Shown here piece by piece: positions 8,628-17,909 of a stretch of 64,000 nt of DNA. The position numbers and the translations under genes are program-made. Under the pieces are notes generated by a model that was not told the DNA's origin, ran no database searches, and saw nothing but the letters and a program-made list of their open reading frames with translations. This stretch comes from Chitinophagaceae bacterium (GTDB taxonomy: Bacteria; Bacteroidota; Bacteroidia; Chitinophagales; Chitinophagaceae), in assembly GCA_016706055.1 (NCBI GenBank), contig JADJKL010000004.1, positions 248,001-312,000 of the forward strand. Direction: 5' to 3'. Each line of letters begins with the position of its first letter. Position 1 is the first letter of the stretch.

Positions 8628-10148
8628 TTAAGTAGCATGATTTTTATTCATCAATAATATTTCTTCCAGCATCGTTCTCTCATTGGAAAGTCTTGGAACT
8701 TTATGCTGTCCGCCGAGTTTACCTTTACTTTTCAACCATTCAGTAAATAGATCGGTTTTTGCAACATGAATAACAGGCAAACCTAAGGCAATATTTTTAT
8801 GCCGCTTTGCTTCGTAATCACTGTTGATGTTTTTTAATGCGGCATCCAGTTCAATGGTAAACTGTTCTAAGCTATCAGGATTTTTTTCAAATTCGATGAT
8901 CCATTCATGTGCACCGTTTGATGTGTCAGAAAAATAGACTGGCGCAGCTGTATAGTCATTTACCACAGTTCCTGTTTTTTCAGCGGCAATGGCAATAGCA
9001 TTATCTGTATTATCAACTATTACTTCTTCACCGAAGGCATTCATATAATGTTTTAATCTTCCTGAAACTTTTATTCTGAAAGGATTTAACGAAGTGAATT
9101 GAATCGTGTCGCCTAATAAATATCGCCACAATCCGCCATTGGTACTGATGATTGGCGCATAGTTTTTCCCAATTTCTACATCTTGTAATCCGTAAGTCAA
9201 TGGTTCTTTTTTCCCATATTCATTTACCGGCATGAACTCGTAAAATATGCCATGGTCAGTGAAAAGTAACATTCCTTCTTCATCCGGCATGACTTGCGCT
9301 GCAAAAAAGCCTTCGCTGGCATTGTATATTTCGAGATAGTTTATCTTCTTGCCTATTATTTTTTCAAACTGTTCCTGATAAGGAGTAAATGAAACACCGC
9401 CGTGCATATATAATTCCAGTGATGGCCACACTTCACTAATTGTTTTTTTACCAGTGATTTCTAAAATTCTTTTAAACAAAACCAAGGTCCATGTTGGCAC
9501 ACCTGAAATAGATGTTACATTTTCTTTTATAGTGCTTTCAGCCAGTTTTTCAATTTTATCTTCCCATTCATCCATTAAGGCAATACTAAGGTCTGGTGTT
9601 CGCAGCCAATGACCCCAGAATGGAGTGTTTTGCAAAAGGACAGCACTCAAATCGCCGTACTGTGCTTCATTATTCATCGGGTTAATATTGTGGCTTCCGC
9701 CCAACACTAATCCTTTACCAGTTAGTAATTCCGATTCTGGATTAAATAAATAGTACAATGACAATACATCTTTTGATGCTTTGAAATGGCAATCCTGCAA
9801 ACTTTCATCACTTACCGGAATGAATTTACTTTTATCGCTGGTGGTGCCGCTGCTTTTGGCAAACCAATAAATAGGAGTGTTCCATAAAATATTCTGTTCA
9901 CCATGCATGATGCGTTCAATGTAGAACTTCATGTCGTTATAATCATGAATAGGAACGGCAGATTTAAAATCACGGATGTTAAATAGATTGGAGAAATTAT
10001 ACTTTCTGCCAAACTCAGTGTATTGAGCAGATGTTACTAAATCCTGCAATACTTCCCGCTGTGCATCCAACGGATTATTTTTCCAAGCATCTATGCGCCA
10101 GAGCCGCATACGGGCCAATGATGATATAGCAGGAGAGAGTAATTTCAT
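8628..10148 (-). CDS. GH3 auxin-responsive promoter family protein
   Basis: A 506-residue protein of the GH3 family, adenylate-forming enzymes that in plants conjugate amino acids to auxin or jasmonate. The bacterial homologues have no established substrate. Visible family features are the ATP-binding region YWFAKSSGTTSDKSKFIPVS (about 90-109), EIYNASEGFFA (about 270-281) and the hinge region RYLLGDTIQF. No signal peptide, so cytosolic. Immediately upstream of fabG, which hints at acyl or lipid metabolism, but this is inference from neighbourhood only. Confidence 0.87.
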   Translation of the reverse strand: MKLLSPAISSLARMRLWRIDAWKNNPLDAQREVLQDLVTSAQYTEFGRKYNFSNLFNIRDFKSAVPIHDYNDMKFYIERIMHGEQNILWNTPIYWFAKSSGTTSDKSKFIPVSDESLQDCHFKASKDVLSLYYLFNPESELLTGKGLVLGGSHNINPMNNEAQYGDLSAVLLQNTPFWGHWLRTPDLSIALMDEWEDKIEKLAESTIKENVTSISGVPTWTLVLFKRILEITGKKTISEVWPSLELYMHGGVSFTPYQEQFEKIIGKKINYLEIYNASEGFFAAQVMPDEEGMLLFTDHGIFYEFMPVNEYGKKEPLTYGLQDVEIGKNYAPIISTNGGLWRYLLGDTIQFTSLNPFRIKVSGRLKHYMNAFGEEVIVDNTDNAIAIAAEKTGTVVNDYTAAPVYFSDTSNGAHEWIIEFEKNPDSLEQFTIELDAALKNINSDYEAKRHKNIALGLPVIHVAKTDLFTEWLKSKGKLGGQHKVPRLSNERTMLEEILLMNKNHAT

Positions 10149-10240
10149 TCGCAGGCAAAATAAGAAATTAGTGCCACGAAATCATACAAAATATCATGAA
10201 AGAATGTTTTGACAGAATTTTCTTTATTTGTGACTCAAAC

Positions 10241-11230
10241 TTAATCAGCGTAGGCGTTATTTATCTTTTGTTTTAGCGTCTTTTTTAATTCAGCAGAACA
10301 AAAGGAGTGTTCAACAGCTTCCAAGTTGCATTTTTTGAAATGCTCTTTTGTCCATTGAAATACTTTTTCTAGTAAAGTGTATTCGCTATTGAGTGTTACA
10401 GGTGTAATTGTGCGGGAATCTGTATTAATACTCATTGAAACACCTGCATTATAAATTTTATTTGCAGAATGATTTTCAATCGTATCAAATACATTGGTTT
10501 GAATATTACTGGTAGGGCAAACCTCCAAGTGTATATTTTCTTTTTTAAGAAAATCAAGCAAATCATCGTCTTCTGCACTTCTGGTGCCATGCCCAATTCG
10601 GCTTGGATGAAAGTGTTGCAACACCTCTTTTACACTATCAGCCCCTTTTGCTTCGCCTGCATGTGCTGTGCAATGAATATTTTTTTCTTTTGCGTAGGCA
10701 AATGCTTTTACATGATTTTTTACCGGAAAACCAGCCTCATCTCCTGCAATGTCAAAGCCAACAACATTGGTTCCTTTAAACTGCTCAACAAGTTGAACTG
10801 TTTCCATGCTTTCTTCTTCGGAATAATGACGAAGTGTACAAAGTAGTAGCCGGGCTTCAACACCAGTTTGTTGCATGCCTTCCGTTACAGCATCATTAAT
10901 TGTTTTTACAACTTCCACAGGAGTAAGCCCTTTGGCAATATGCAGCAGCGGAGCAAAACGAATTTCTGCATAAATAACATTATCGGCTTTTAGTTGTTCC
11001 AGTAAATCAAGTGTAACAAGTCTTAGTTGTTCTTTGGTTTGCATTAATTGAAAACCTTTAACGGCTCGGCTTAGATAATCTACCAGGTCGGTACATTTTG
11101 GAGGAGCTATAAAAGAATGTTGATATTCTTCAAATGTAATAGTTGGGTCAATCTGTTGCACTACTTTATAACTCAAACTACAGTCGAGGTGAAGGTGTAA
11201 TTCTAACTTTGGTAATTGATTATAATTCAT
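10241..11230 (-). CDS. add: Adenosine deaminase
   Basis: Zinc-dependent purine deaminase of the amidohydrolase fold. Metal ligands and catalytic residues are visible: HLHLD (residues 12-16), HAGE (about 190-193), SRIGHG (about 210-215), CPTSN (about 238-242) and NTDSRT (about 270-275). The residue after HLHLD is Cys where Gly is usual, a minor variation near the metal site. Length 329 is normal. Could prefer a related substrate (adenine or N6-modified adenine), since the family is broad. lptB lies 34 bp upstream in the same direction. Confidence 0.88.
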   Translation of the reverse strand: MNYNQLPKLELHLHLDCSLSYKVVQQIDPTITFEEYQHSFIAPPKCTDLVDYLSRAVKGFQLMQTKEQLRLVTLDLLEQLKADNVIYAEIRFAPLLHIAKGLTPVEVVKTINDAVTEGMQQTGVEARLLLCTLRHYSEEESMETVQLVEQFKGTNVVGFDIAGDEAGFPVKNHVKAFAYAKEKNIHCTAHAGEAKGADSVKEVLQHFHPSRIGHGTRSAEDDDLLDFLKKENIHLEVCPTSNIQTNVFDTIENHSANKIYNAGVSMSINTDSRTITPVTLNSEYTLLEKVFQWTKEHFKKCNLEAVEHSFCSAELKKTLKQKINNAYAD

Positions 11231-11264
11231 AATTCAACTTAAAAGTAAAAGATACAAATCGGAA

Positions 11265-12035
11265 TTAGTCTGCTGTATTTCTTGCTTCTTCATGCAAATA
11301 ATCCTTCCGCTTCAATTCAAAATTTCTACCGAGGTATAATCTTTTTACTTCATCATCAATTGCGAGTTCTTCTGCAGTGCCATGCTTATAGATTTTGCCA
11401 TCAATCAACAGATAAGCCCTGTCGCAAATGGATAATGTTTCTGTAACGTTATGGTCGGTAATAAGAATGCCAATATTTTTATGTTTCATTCTAGCAACAA
11501 TAGCTTGAATATCTTCTACAGCAATTGGGTCGATACCAGCAAATGGTTCATCCAATAAAATAAATTTTGGATCAACGGATAATGCCCTGGCAATTTCTGT
11601 TCTTCTTCTTTCACCACCACTTAATACATCACCATTACTTTTACGAACATGCTGCAAACGGAATTCATTCAATAAAGATTCGAGTTTTGCCTTCTGTTCC
11701 TGCTTTGACAATTTAGTCATCTCCAAAATGGCAGCGATATTGTCTTCTACACTTAGTTTTCGAAAAATAGAGGCTTCCTGTGGCAGATAGCCTATTCCCA
11801 GCTGAGCCCTTTTATACATGGGCAACGAAGTAATATCCTGACCATTAAAGAAAACTTTTCCTTCGTCTGGTTTTATCAAACCCACTACCTGGTAGAAAGA
11901 AGTTGTTTTTCCAGCACCATTTGGCCCCAATAAGCCAACAATTTCTCCTTGCTTCACTTCAAAGGAAACATGATTCACAACAGTGCGGTTGCCGTATTTT
12001 TTTACCAGTTCTTTTGTTTCGATTGTCACTGCCAT
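11265..12035 (-). CDS. lptB: LPS export ABC transporter ATP-binding protein
   Basis: Cytoplasmic ATPase powering the LptFGC machine that moves lipopolysaccharide to the outer membrane. Walker A is GPNGAGKTT (about 37-45), Q-loop residues follow, the signature is LSGGERRR (about 138-145), Walker B is FILLDEPFAGID and the switch His is in LITDHN. The C-terminus with YLGRNFEL is typical of LptB. The ATG at 12035 is preferred to the TTG three codons upstream. It is divergent from metF, with about 100 bp between the starts. Confidence 0.93.
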   Translation of the reverse strand: MAVTIETKELVKKYGNRTVVNHVSFEVKQGEIVGLLGPNGAGKTTSFYQVVGLIKPDEGKVFFNGQDITSLPMYKRAQLGIGYLPQEASIFRKLSVEDNIAAILEMTKLSKQEQKAKLESLLNEFRLQHVRKSNGDVLSGGERRRTEIARALSVDPKFILLDEPFAGIDPIAVEDIQAIVARMKHKNIGILITDHNVTETLSICDRAYLLIDGKIYKHGTAEELAIDDEVKRLYLGRNFELKRKDYLHEEARNTAD

Positions 12036-12096
12036 GGTGGGCAAAAATAAGGTTTGATAGCTGATTAACTAAGTTTTAGAATCATTTAACCTTGTT

Positions 12097-12126
12097 TTGA
12101 CTAATGGCTCCGCATCATTAGCTTTG
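12097..12126 (+). promoter_or_regulatory. Bacteroidetes-type promoter of metF
   Basis: TTG at 12097-12099, a 19-nt spacer, then TAGCTTTG at 12119-12126. The ATG is at 12134, only 7 nt after the -7 box, so the transcript would be leaderless or nearly so. Confidence 0.6.
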
Positions 12127-12133
12127 CATCCCA

Positions 12134-13081
12134 ATGAAAGTAACTGATCACATAGCCCAAGCTAAAGACACTCTTATTTCGTTTGAAGTATTACCACCTT
12201 TGAAAGGGAAAGGCATTGAAGCATTATACAAGCACCTTGATCCCTTAATGGAGTTTAAGCCCTCTTTTATTAATGTTACCTACCACCGTAGTGAGCATAT
12301 ATTCAAAAAAAGACTTGATGGTTCTTTTGAAAAAGTGGTGGTTCGCAAACGGCCGGGTACCGAAAGTATCTGTGCTGCCATCATGAATAACTATACCGTT
12401 GATACAGTGCCTCATCTTATTTGTGGTGGGTTTAGTGTTAATGATACAGAAGATGCATTGATTAACCTTCGCTACCTTGGTATTGATAATGTTTTAGTGT
12501 TGCGGGGTGATGCGGCTAAAAATGAAACAGCATTTGAACCTGAAGCTGGCGGACATAAGTATGCTTCTGATTTATTGAGGCAGGTTGTTAACTTAAATGC
12601 AGGAGTCTATCTTGAAGATGAATTAAAAAATTCGCATAAAACTGAATTTTGTATCGGCGTTGCTGGTTATCCGGAGAAACATTTTGAGGCTCCAAATATG
12701 GATGCTGACCTTGCCTATCTAAAAGCAAAAGTTGATGCCGGAGCAGATTATATAATTACGCAAATGTTTTTTGACAATGCAAAATTCTATGCATTTGTAG
12801 ATGCATGCAGAGCTGTTGGTATTACTGTCCCTATTATACCGGGATTAAAACCTGTGTAGCAAAAAACAATTGAATATACTGCCAAAGACTTTTCATATTG
12901 ATTTGCCAAGAGATCTCTCCAATGAAATACTGAATTGCAAAACAGATGCAGAAGTGGAACAGGTTGGTGCCGAGTGGTTATTAATGCAATCAAAAGATTT
13001 GAAAAGAACGGCGTACCTGTTTTACATTATTATACGTTAGGTCGTCCGCATGTGGTGGCTGGAGTGGTGAAGAATTTATAA
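12134..13081 (+). CDS. metF: Methylenetetrahydrofolate reductase (two frameshifts)
   Basis: FAD enzyme making 5-methyl-THF, the methyl donor for MetH encoded later in this window. N-terminal part 12134-12859 shows SFEVLPP, the conserved FINVTYH and QMFFDNAKF, then PIIPGLKP. An extra base near 12853-12856 gives a premature TAG. The downstream frame continues with KKQLNILPKTFHIDLP. Loss of one G near 12973-12976 moves it again, to the conserved end GVPVLHYYTLGRP, stop at 13079-13081. The indels cancel and restore 315 residues, normal for the family. Likely sequencing errors. Confidence 0.85.
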
Positions 13082-13106
13082 GATAAGAGTTTGAAGGAAA
13101 TAAATT

Positions 13107-13142
13107 AAAAAAAGTTAGCTGAATTTTCAGCTAACTTTTTTT
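13107..13142. terminator. Bidirectional terminator between metF and the PPIase gene
   Basis: AGTTAGCTGA and TCAGCTAACT form a 10-bp stem with a short AT loop, flanked by an A-run on the left and a T-run on the right. It therefore works in both directions and separates two convergent genes. Confidence 0.8.
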
Positions 13143-13158
13143 AATTAAACTCTTAGTC

Positions 13159-15105
13159 TCATTTAGAAATACTGCTCAATACTTTCTGATCAATCGCTAC
13201 AGGATATTTTTTTCTCAGCGCCTCATTCCATTTGTCTTCTAATATTGTTTGATAATCATTAATTACCAATCCTTTTGCATCATGATAGCTACGCTGCATT
13301 GGTTTGTCGTACACCTGCACTATATAGGCAAACGAAGCAGTGTTATCGTTTGTATTAAGAAGTGGAGTTGTTACCATGCCTGTTTTTGGAACAGCCTTGT
13401 TTAAATTAGGGATTTGATCCAATTCGTATCTTGATGAATCAGCAACGATTTTTTCAGAATGTTGCTCCACAATAGCTCTCCAGTCAGAAGGATTCTTTTT
13501 TAAAAGATCGTAAGCCGTGTTAGCAATAGTCTGATCTGAACAAAAAAGAATAACAACATCAGCACTTTTTTTCCATTGATAATTTGCTTTATTTGTTTCG
13601 TAGAGTGCTAATAAAGTTGCAGAATCTGATTGTGCTTTGTTCCAAACTTCCTGCTGCATTATTTCGAAGAAGATATTGCCATCTTTAAATTCTGCCATCT
13701 GGCTGCGGAACTCTTTGTTGAAATCTTCGAGATGGTCACGGTAGTAATTTAGCATTGCAAACTTTTCAAATTCATCCATTACTTGCGGCCAGGGTTTAGC
13801 ACCGGTTCCATCTTGCTTGTAACGATAAGTGTTTGCATAATTCACCCAGTCAGTAGCATCGTAAGTTGAATCGCCAATGGTAAAAAAAGTTGTTGTTGCT
13901 ATTATAGATTTTCCTACAGGCGACATTGGCTTTTTATCCAGCACACTATCAGACATTGCCCACACTGCCGCATTATCGAGTGGATACTTTTTAAATCCGG
14001 CTTTGGATATGACCTGATTATAGATAAAATCTCTAGAAGACTTCCAACGACTATCTGTTTTTATTCTCTGTTCAAGCTCTTGCAGATTGGCGTTGTCTTT
14101 TGGATCAGTTACAATTGGCTTTACCGAATTACGTTTCAAAATATGCCAACCATAGTTAGTAGCAAATGGTTTAGTGATAGCGCCGTCTTTTGGAATAGAC
14201 CATAATGCAGTTTCGAAGGCAGGCTCATATTGTCCAACACCTACATCGGGCATGGTTCCACCATTGGCAGCTGTTACATAATCATTACTAAAAGAAGAAG
14301 CAAGGCGATTGAAATTTTCGCCAGCAAGCAATAATTTATATAAAGAGTCTGCCAACTTGCCCAGTTTCTTTTTGCCTGCTTCATCAACACCCGGAGGGAA
14401 TGCCAATAGAATTTGTTGTGCCTTTATTTGTCCAACAGCTTTTCTTTCACCCATATTTTTAAAAATATGATAACCAACTTTTGAAGTAACTACCGAAGAA
14501 TATTTTCCAATAGGTGTGATATAAATAGCATTCTCAAATTCATAAGGTAGCGTAAATACGGTTATATAGCCAATCTCACCTTTATTGCTTTTTGCAGTGG
14601 TATCGTCTGAGTTTTCTTTTGCTACTACAGAGAAATCATCTCCTTTTTTAAATCGTTGTAAAATGACATCTCTTTTTTTCTTTGCTTCGATGGTATCCAC
14701 AAGTCCTACTGCATTTCTGTAAGAAATAAAAATATGCGCCACTCTTATATCTTTCAAGCTTCTGTTAAAAGCTTCGCTAGTCATTCTTTTCACCAATTCA
14801 GGGTCACTCATGTAGTTTTCAGAAATCTGTGTACGTAGATTGGCAACCTCACTTATTATTTGCGGCAAAGTGTCAAAGCGGCGATCATAAGCTTCCCTGA
14901 TCTTTAATTTTGAATTTATGTACAGGTTAAGATATTCATTAATGGCTTTTGATTTATCAGCTACTGTCGCCGGATTATTTTTATTATAAGCAGTTAAAAA
15001 ATCTTTCGCATCAGCTTTATACTTGCCATACGTAAAAAGGGTTTGGGATGATGCCGATAATAAAATAAAACAGGCAATTATCAGTGTAGCAATTCTTTTT
15101 TTCAT
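13159..15105 (-). CDS. Periplasmic peptidylprolyl isomerase (SurA/PpiC type)
   Basis: Outer-membrane-protein chaperone/isomerase of 648 residues. A signal peptide (about 1-21, ending SASSQ) is followed by an N-terminal helical region. Two parvulin rotamase domains come next: the first around VAHIFISYRN to GYHIFKNMGE (about 125-220), the second around AQQILLAFPPG to YGWHILKR (about 230-335). The long C-terminal half (340-648) has no recognised motif. It lies 24 bp downstream of the TlpA-like gene on the same strand, a pairing that fits an envelope folding unit. Confidence 0.87.
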   Translation of the reverse strand: MKKRIATLIIACFILLSASSQTLFTYGKYKADAKDFLTAYNKNNPATVADKSKAINEYLNLYINSKLKIREAYDRRFDTLPQIISEVANLRTQISENYMSDPELVKRMTSEAFNRSLKDIRVAHIFISYRNAVGLVDTIEAKKKRDVILQRFKKGDDFSVVAKENSDDTTAKSNKGEIGYITVFTLPYEFENAIYITPIGKYSSVVTSKVGYHIFKNMGERKAVGQIKAQQILLAFPPGVDEAGKKKLGKLADSLYKLLLAGENFNRLASSFSNDYVTAANGGTMPDVGVGQYEPAFETALWSIPKDGAITKPFATNYGWHILKRNSVKPIVTDPKDNANLQELEQRIKTDSRWKSSRDFIYNQVISKAGFKKYPLDNAAVWAMSDSVLDKKPMSPVGKSIIATTTFFTIGDSTYDATDWVNYANTYRYKQDGTGAKPWPQVMDEFEKFAMLNYYRDHLEDFNKEFRSQMAEFKDGNIFFEIMQQEVWNKAQSDSATLLALYETNKANYQWKKSADVVILFCSDQTIANTAYDLLKKNPSDWRAIVEQHSEKIVADSSRYELDQIPNLNKAVPKTGMVTTPLLNTNDNTASFAYIVQVYDKPMQRSYHDAKGLVINDYQTILEDKWNEALRKKYPVAIDQKVLSSISK

Positions 15106-15129
15106 AAGAAATAGATTTTCAGAATAGGT

Positions 15130-16572
15130 CTATTGATTTTTTAGCTTTAATTGAAGTACATCATCAATTTGTTCAAATGCCAGTTTTTTGGCAATGATGC
15201 GTTTGTCTTTATCTAACAGATATATTGTTGGAAAAGAAAGGACATCGTATAGTTGGGAATAACCTGGAATATTATTATCAGTTCTGGCTTTGTCAGCTGC
15301 TTTTGAATAATAGACATGTGTCCAGCCTGACAAGTTTTTTTCGTTGATAAAATTCAGCCAATCTTTTTTTGTGCCATCGGTTTCTTTGGATACTGCATAA
15401 ATATTTACACTATCAGCTTTCCATTTTTCTCTATACACCGAATCGATTTCTGGTAACACTTCTTTACAATGCCCGCAAGTAGGATCCCAGAATATTACCA
15501 TAGTAAACTTTCCATTTTCGGCAAACATGCTTCTCATTGTTCCGGTGGAATCCGGCAGCTCAATATCTGAAGCAGGAGTACCCATTATATTTGCCATCAA
15601 ACTATAAGCTCTGTCAGTAATAACTTTTTTGCCAGCTTCTGTTAACCAGGAATGTTCTTTCTGTGCAAAATACTTTTCAAAGAGATACAAAAACACTGCA
15701 TCTTCCCACATGTACTTTTGATTCAGATACCTGTTTACAAACTTTATCAAAAGGAATCTTGTCATTTCCGGATTGATGCTTGCAGTGCCAAGCATCCAGT
15801 CTAATTCTTTGATTACTGAATCAGGGTGAGGAACTACAACCTGATTAAAATATTTGTCCAATTTTTCTTCAAAGAAAGTAGTGTAAGCCATGCGACCATC
15901 GTAGAAACTTACATCATCCCAGAAATGATCTTTATAATACTGCCAGGCTGCAAGTGAATCTTCTTTTGTTTTTGGATTCTTTAAACGACCGGTAAGTATT
16001 GGTTCCTTCATAGTCATTAACAACGCAGTAAGAATATTGCCAGGATTTTTTTTGATTATATCCTTTCGGAAAGTTGTTATATCCTCATCTACTTTTACAA
16101 GCTTTTCACCGATTGCAGTTGAATCTTTTTTAGTATCACTTGTTTTATAAGCCTCTCTAAGTTTATTAATATCTTTTCCTTTCAAGGTCATGAACTGTTG
16201 ATATTGATTAAACAGCACATTATCAGAAGAATTTTCAAATTTTATTGCTGAGCCAATTGTTGCAGTGTCTGCAATGATGGAGAAATGTTGCTGCTTATCT
16301 ACCAACATCTCAAAAAAACCGGTTTTGTTTGGATAACCAATCAGGTAAATACCGCCATTCAAATTATTATCACCTTTAAAAACAGCCTCGCTTTTTTCGT
16401 TCAGCATGGCAGAATCAATAATCGGATATGTTTTACCAAAATAGTGACCTAGATAGATATACTGGTTCTTGAATGGTTTAAATGTTACTTTAATCTCGTA
16501 GCCTTTATTTGTTTGTGCTGTTGCAGAAAAGAGCAAGGATAAAAAAGTTAAAGAAAGAAAAATTCGTTTCAT
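15130..16572 (-). CDS. TlpA-like thiol:disulfide protein (DUF4369/DUF5106 type)
   Basis: Exported thioredoxin-fold protein. From the ATG at 16572 the signal peptide runs to about residue 19 (SATAQ); an earlier in-frame start adds seven residues before it. The N-terminal half (about 25-130) looks like the DUF4369 beta domain, the middle is helical, and the thioredoxin domain starts at about 330. Its redox motif is CGHC in FWDPTCGHCKEVLP, and the cis-proline is in LSFPTIYLL. Likely periplasmic disulfide reductase or isomerase. Operon with the PPIase downstream. Confidence 0.87.
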   Translation of the reverse strand: MKRIFLSLTFLSLLFSATAQTNKGYEIKVTFKPFKNQYIYLGHYFGKTYPIIDSAMLNEKSEAVFKGDNNLNGGIYLIGYPNKTGFFEMLVDKQQHFSIIADTATIGSAIKFENSSDNVLFNQYQQFMTLKGKDINKLREAYKTSDTKKDSTAIGEKLVKVDEDITTFRKDIIKKNPGNILTALLMTMKEPILTGRLKNPKTKEDSLAAWQYYKDHFWDDVSFYDGRMAYTTFFEEKLDKYFNQVVVPHPDSVIKELDWMLGTASINPEMTRFLLIKFVNRYLNQKYMWEDAVFLYLFEKYFAQKEHSWLTEAGKKVITDRAYSLMANIMGTPASDIELPDSTGTMRSMFAENGKFTMVIFWDPTCGHCKEVLPEIDSVYREKWKADSVNIYAVSKETDGTKKDWLNFINEKNLSGWTHVYYSKAADKARTDNNIPGYSQLYDVLSFPTIYLLDKDKRIIAKKLAFEQIDDVLQLKLKNQ

Positions 16573-16689
16573 ATGTATGAATGAGTCGGGCAAAGTTATA
16601 AAAAGGTGCCTAATAGTTTAATAACAGGTGTTTAAGGTTCGTTAAAGAAGCAAATAGCCTTTCTTTCGTTGCTTCTTTACTGGGTGATT

Positions 16690-17019
16690 TTACTTGCTTT
16701 TTTCTTTCAAACGTTTTTTTCTAGCTACTAACAGTTGTGTTTTACGTATTTGTAAGCGGCGTTTTGCATTTTCTACGGATTTCAGAATGGCATCTTCGAA
16801 TATGGAGGAACTAGCTTTTACGTATTCGTCTTTTCCAGGAATGTTAATAATGATACTACACTTAATCAATTCTTTTACTTTGCTGTTATCTTTTTCTACA
16901 GTTACTTCGGCAGATAGAATACCTTGATGTAGTTTCTCAAGTTTAGATACTTTGCTGATTATAAATTCTTTTAACGATGCACTTGGTCTGAAATCGGGGG
17001 TTTGAATAATAATTTTCAT
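16690..17019 (-). CDS. hpf: Ribosome hibernation promoting factor (short HPF/RaiA)
   Basis: Binds the 30S subunit and inactivates ribosomes in stationary phase. A 109-residue protein with the beta-alpha-beta-beta-beta-alpha pattern of the family: MKIIIQTPDF at the start, the helix LKEFIISKVSKLEKLH, and a basic C-terminal helix ending KKRLKEKSK. It is the short form, lacking the C-terminal dimerisation domain of long HPF. It is divergent from the TPR membrane protein gene. Confidence 0.88.
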   Translation of the reverse strand: MKIIIQTPDFRPSASLKEFIISKVSKLEKLHQGILSAEVTVEKDNSKVKELIKCSIIINIPGKDEYVKASSSIFEDAILKSVENAKRRLQIRKTQLLVARKKRLKEKSK

Positions 17020-17109
17020 GTCGCTTTTTTAATTCTGTAGTTCTTATTTACAGCAAATATCCATATTCTACGCTGGTTGATAATAATAAACCATTTTCCT
17101 GACATCTGT

Positions 17110-17117
17110 TATATTTG
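17110..17117 (+). promoter_or_regulatory. -7 promoter box of the TPR gene
   Basis: TATATTTG matches the Bacteroidetes -7 consensus TAnnTTTG, 38 nt before the start codon at 17156. No well-spaced TTG box was seen upstream, so only the -7 element is claimed. Confidence 0.4.
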
Positions 17118-17155
17118 CACTCCTCCGGAAAGACTCCGGTTTAAACCCCAAAAGA

Positions 17156-17806
17156 ATGAAGTTTTATAATTTATTGATCAAATACAGGCTTTGGATTGGT
17201 ATTGCTCTTGTAGCAGCAGGTGTGTATGTTAACTATTCAGCTAGTTTCTGGCCAGCTTTTCCACTATACCTTGTTGGTCTTGTATTAGTTGCTGGACATA
17301 TCTTTTTCGGCCCGTTGCGGCTCATACAGGAATACATGGAGAATGGAGATATGGATGGTGCTGAAAAAGTGCTTGCTTCTATCAAATTCCCTAATCTTTT
17401 ATACAAGCCTATCCGTTCAGTTTTCTATACGCTGAAAGGAAATATTGCCATGATGAAGCAGGATTTTGATGGTGCAGAAAAGATGATGAAAAAAGGGTTG
17501 GACTTAGGCATGCCGATGAAAGAAGCAGAAGGAGCAAGTATGCTACAGATGGGAATGATTTTTATGCAAAAGAATGACTTGAAACAAGCAGAAAGTTATA
17601 TCCGAGGTGCTATCAGAAAAGGATTGCCAGATAAAGAAAATGAAGCAGCAGCTTATTTACAAATGTGTAGTTTGATGATGAATAAAAGAGAATTCAGAGC
17701 AGCAAAAGATTTCTTCAGAAAGGCAAAAGCATTAAAGCCAACTACTTCACAAATCGTTGATCAGATAAAACAGATTGAAAAGTATATTTCGAGAATGCCG
17801 GGATAA
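17156..17806 (+). CDS. Membrane-anchored TPR protein
   Basis: A 216-residue protein. Two closely spaced transmembrane segments lie at about residues 10-27 and 31-52. A cytosolic TPR solenoid (about 58-205) follows, with repeat helices such as GDMDGAEKVLASIK, QDFDGAEKMMKKGLDLG and NDLKQAESYIRGAIRKG. TPRs serve protein-protein contacts; no catalytic motif is present. It stands alone, with a terminator downstream at 17847-17882. Its partner is unknown. Confidence 0.75.
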   Translation: MKFYNLLIKYRLWIGIALVAAGVYVNYSASFWPAFPLYLVGLVLVAGHIFFGPLRLIQEYMENGDMDGAEKVLASIKFPNLLYKPIRSVFYTLKGNIAMMKQDFDGAEKMMKKGLDLGMPMKEAEGASMLQMGMIFMQKNDLKQAESYIRGAIRKGLPDKENEAAAYLQMCSLMMNKREFRAAKDFFRKAKALKPTTSQIVDQIKQIEKYISRMPG

Positions 17807-17846
17807 AGCGGAGTTGTCGTAACGAATTTAATAGGAAAGGTTATTA

Positions 17847-17882
17847 TGTAAAAGAGTCCGTACATGCACGGACTCTTTTACA
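17847..17882. terminator. Bidirectional terminator between the TPR gene and susD
   Basis: A long stem: TGTAAAAGAGTCCGT (17847-17861) pairs with ACGGACTCTTTTACA (17868-17882) around a 6-nt loop. Built-in A- and T-runs let it act in both directions between convergent genes. Confidence 0.8.
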
Positions 17883-17909
17883 TTTAGACTAATTCAGTTA
17901 GTCAGACTA

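Noticed and set aside
12840..13081. metF as a truncated 241-residue enzyme
   Set aside because: The conserved C-terminal part follows in other frames and two compensating indels restore full length.
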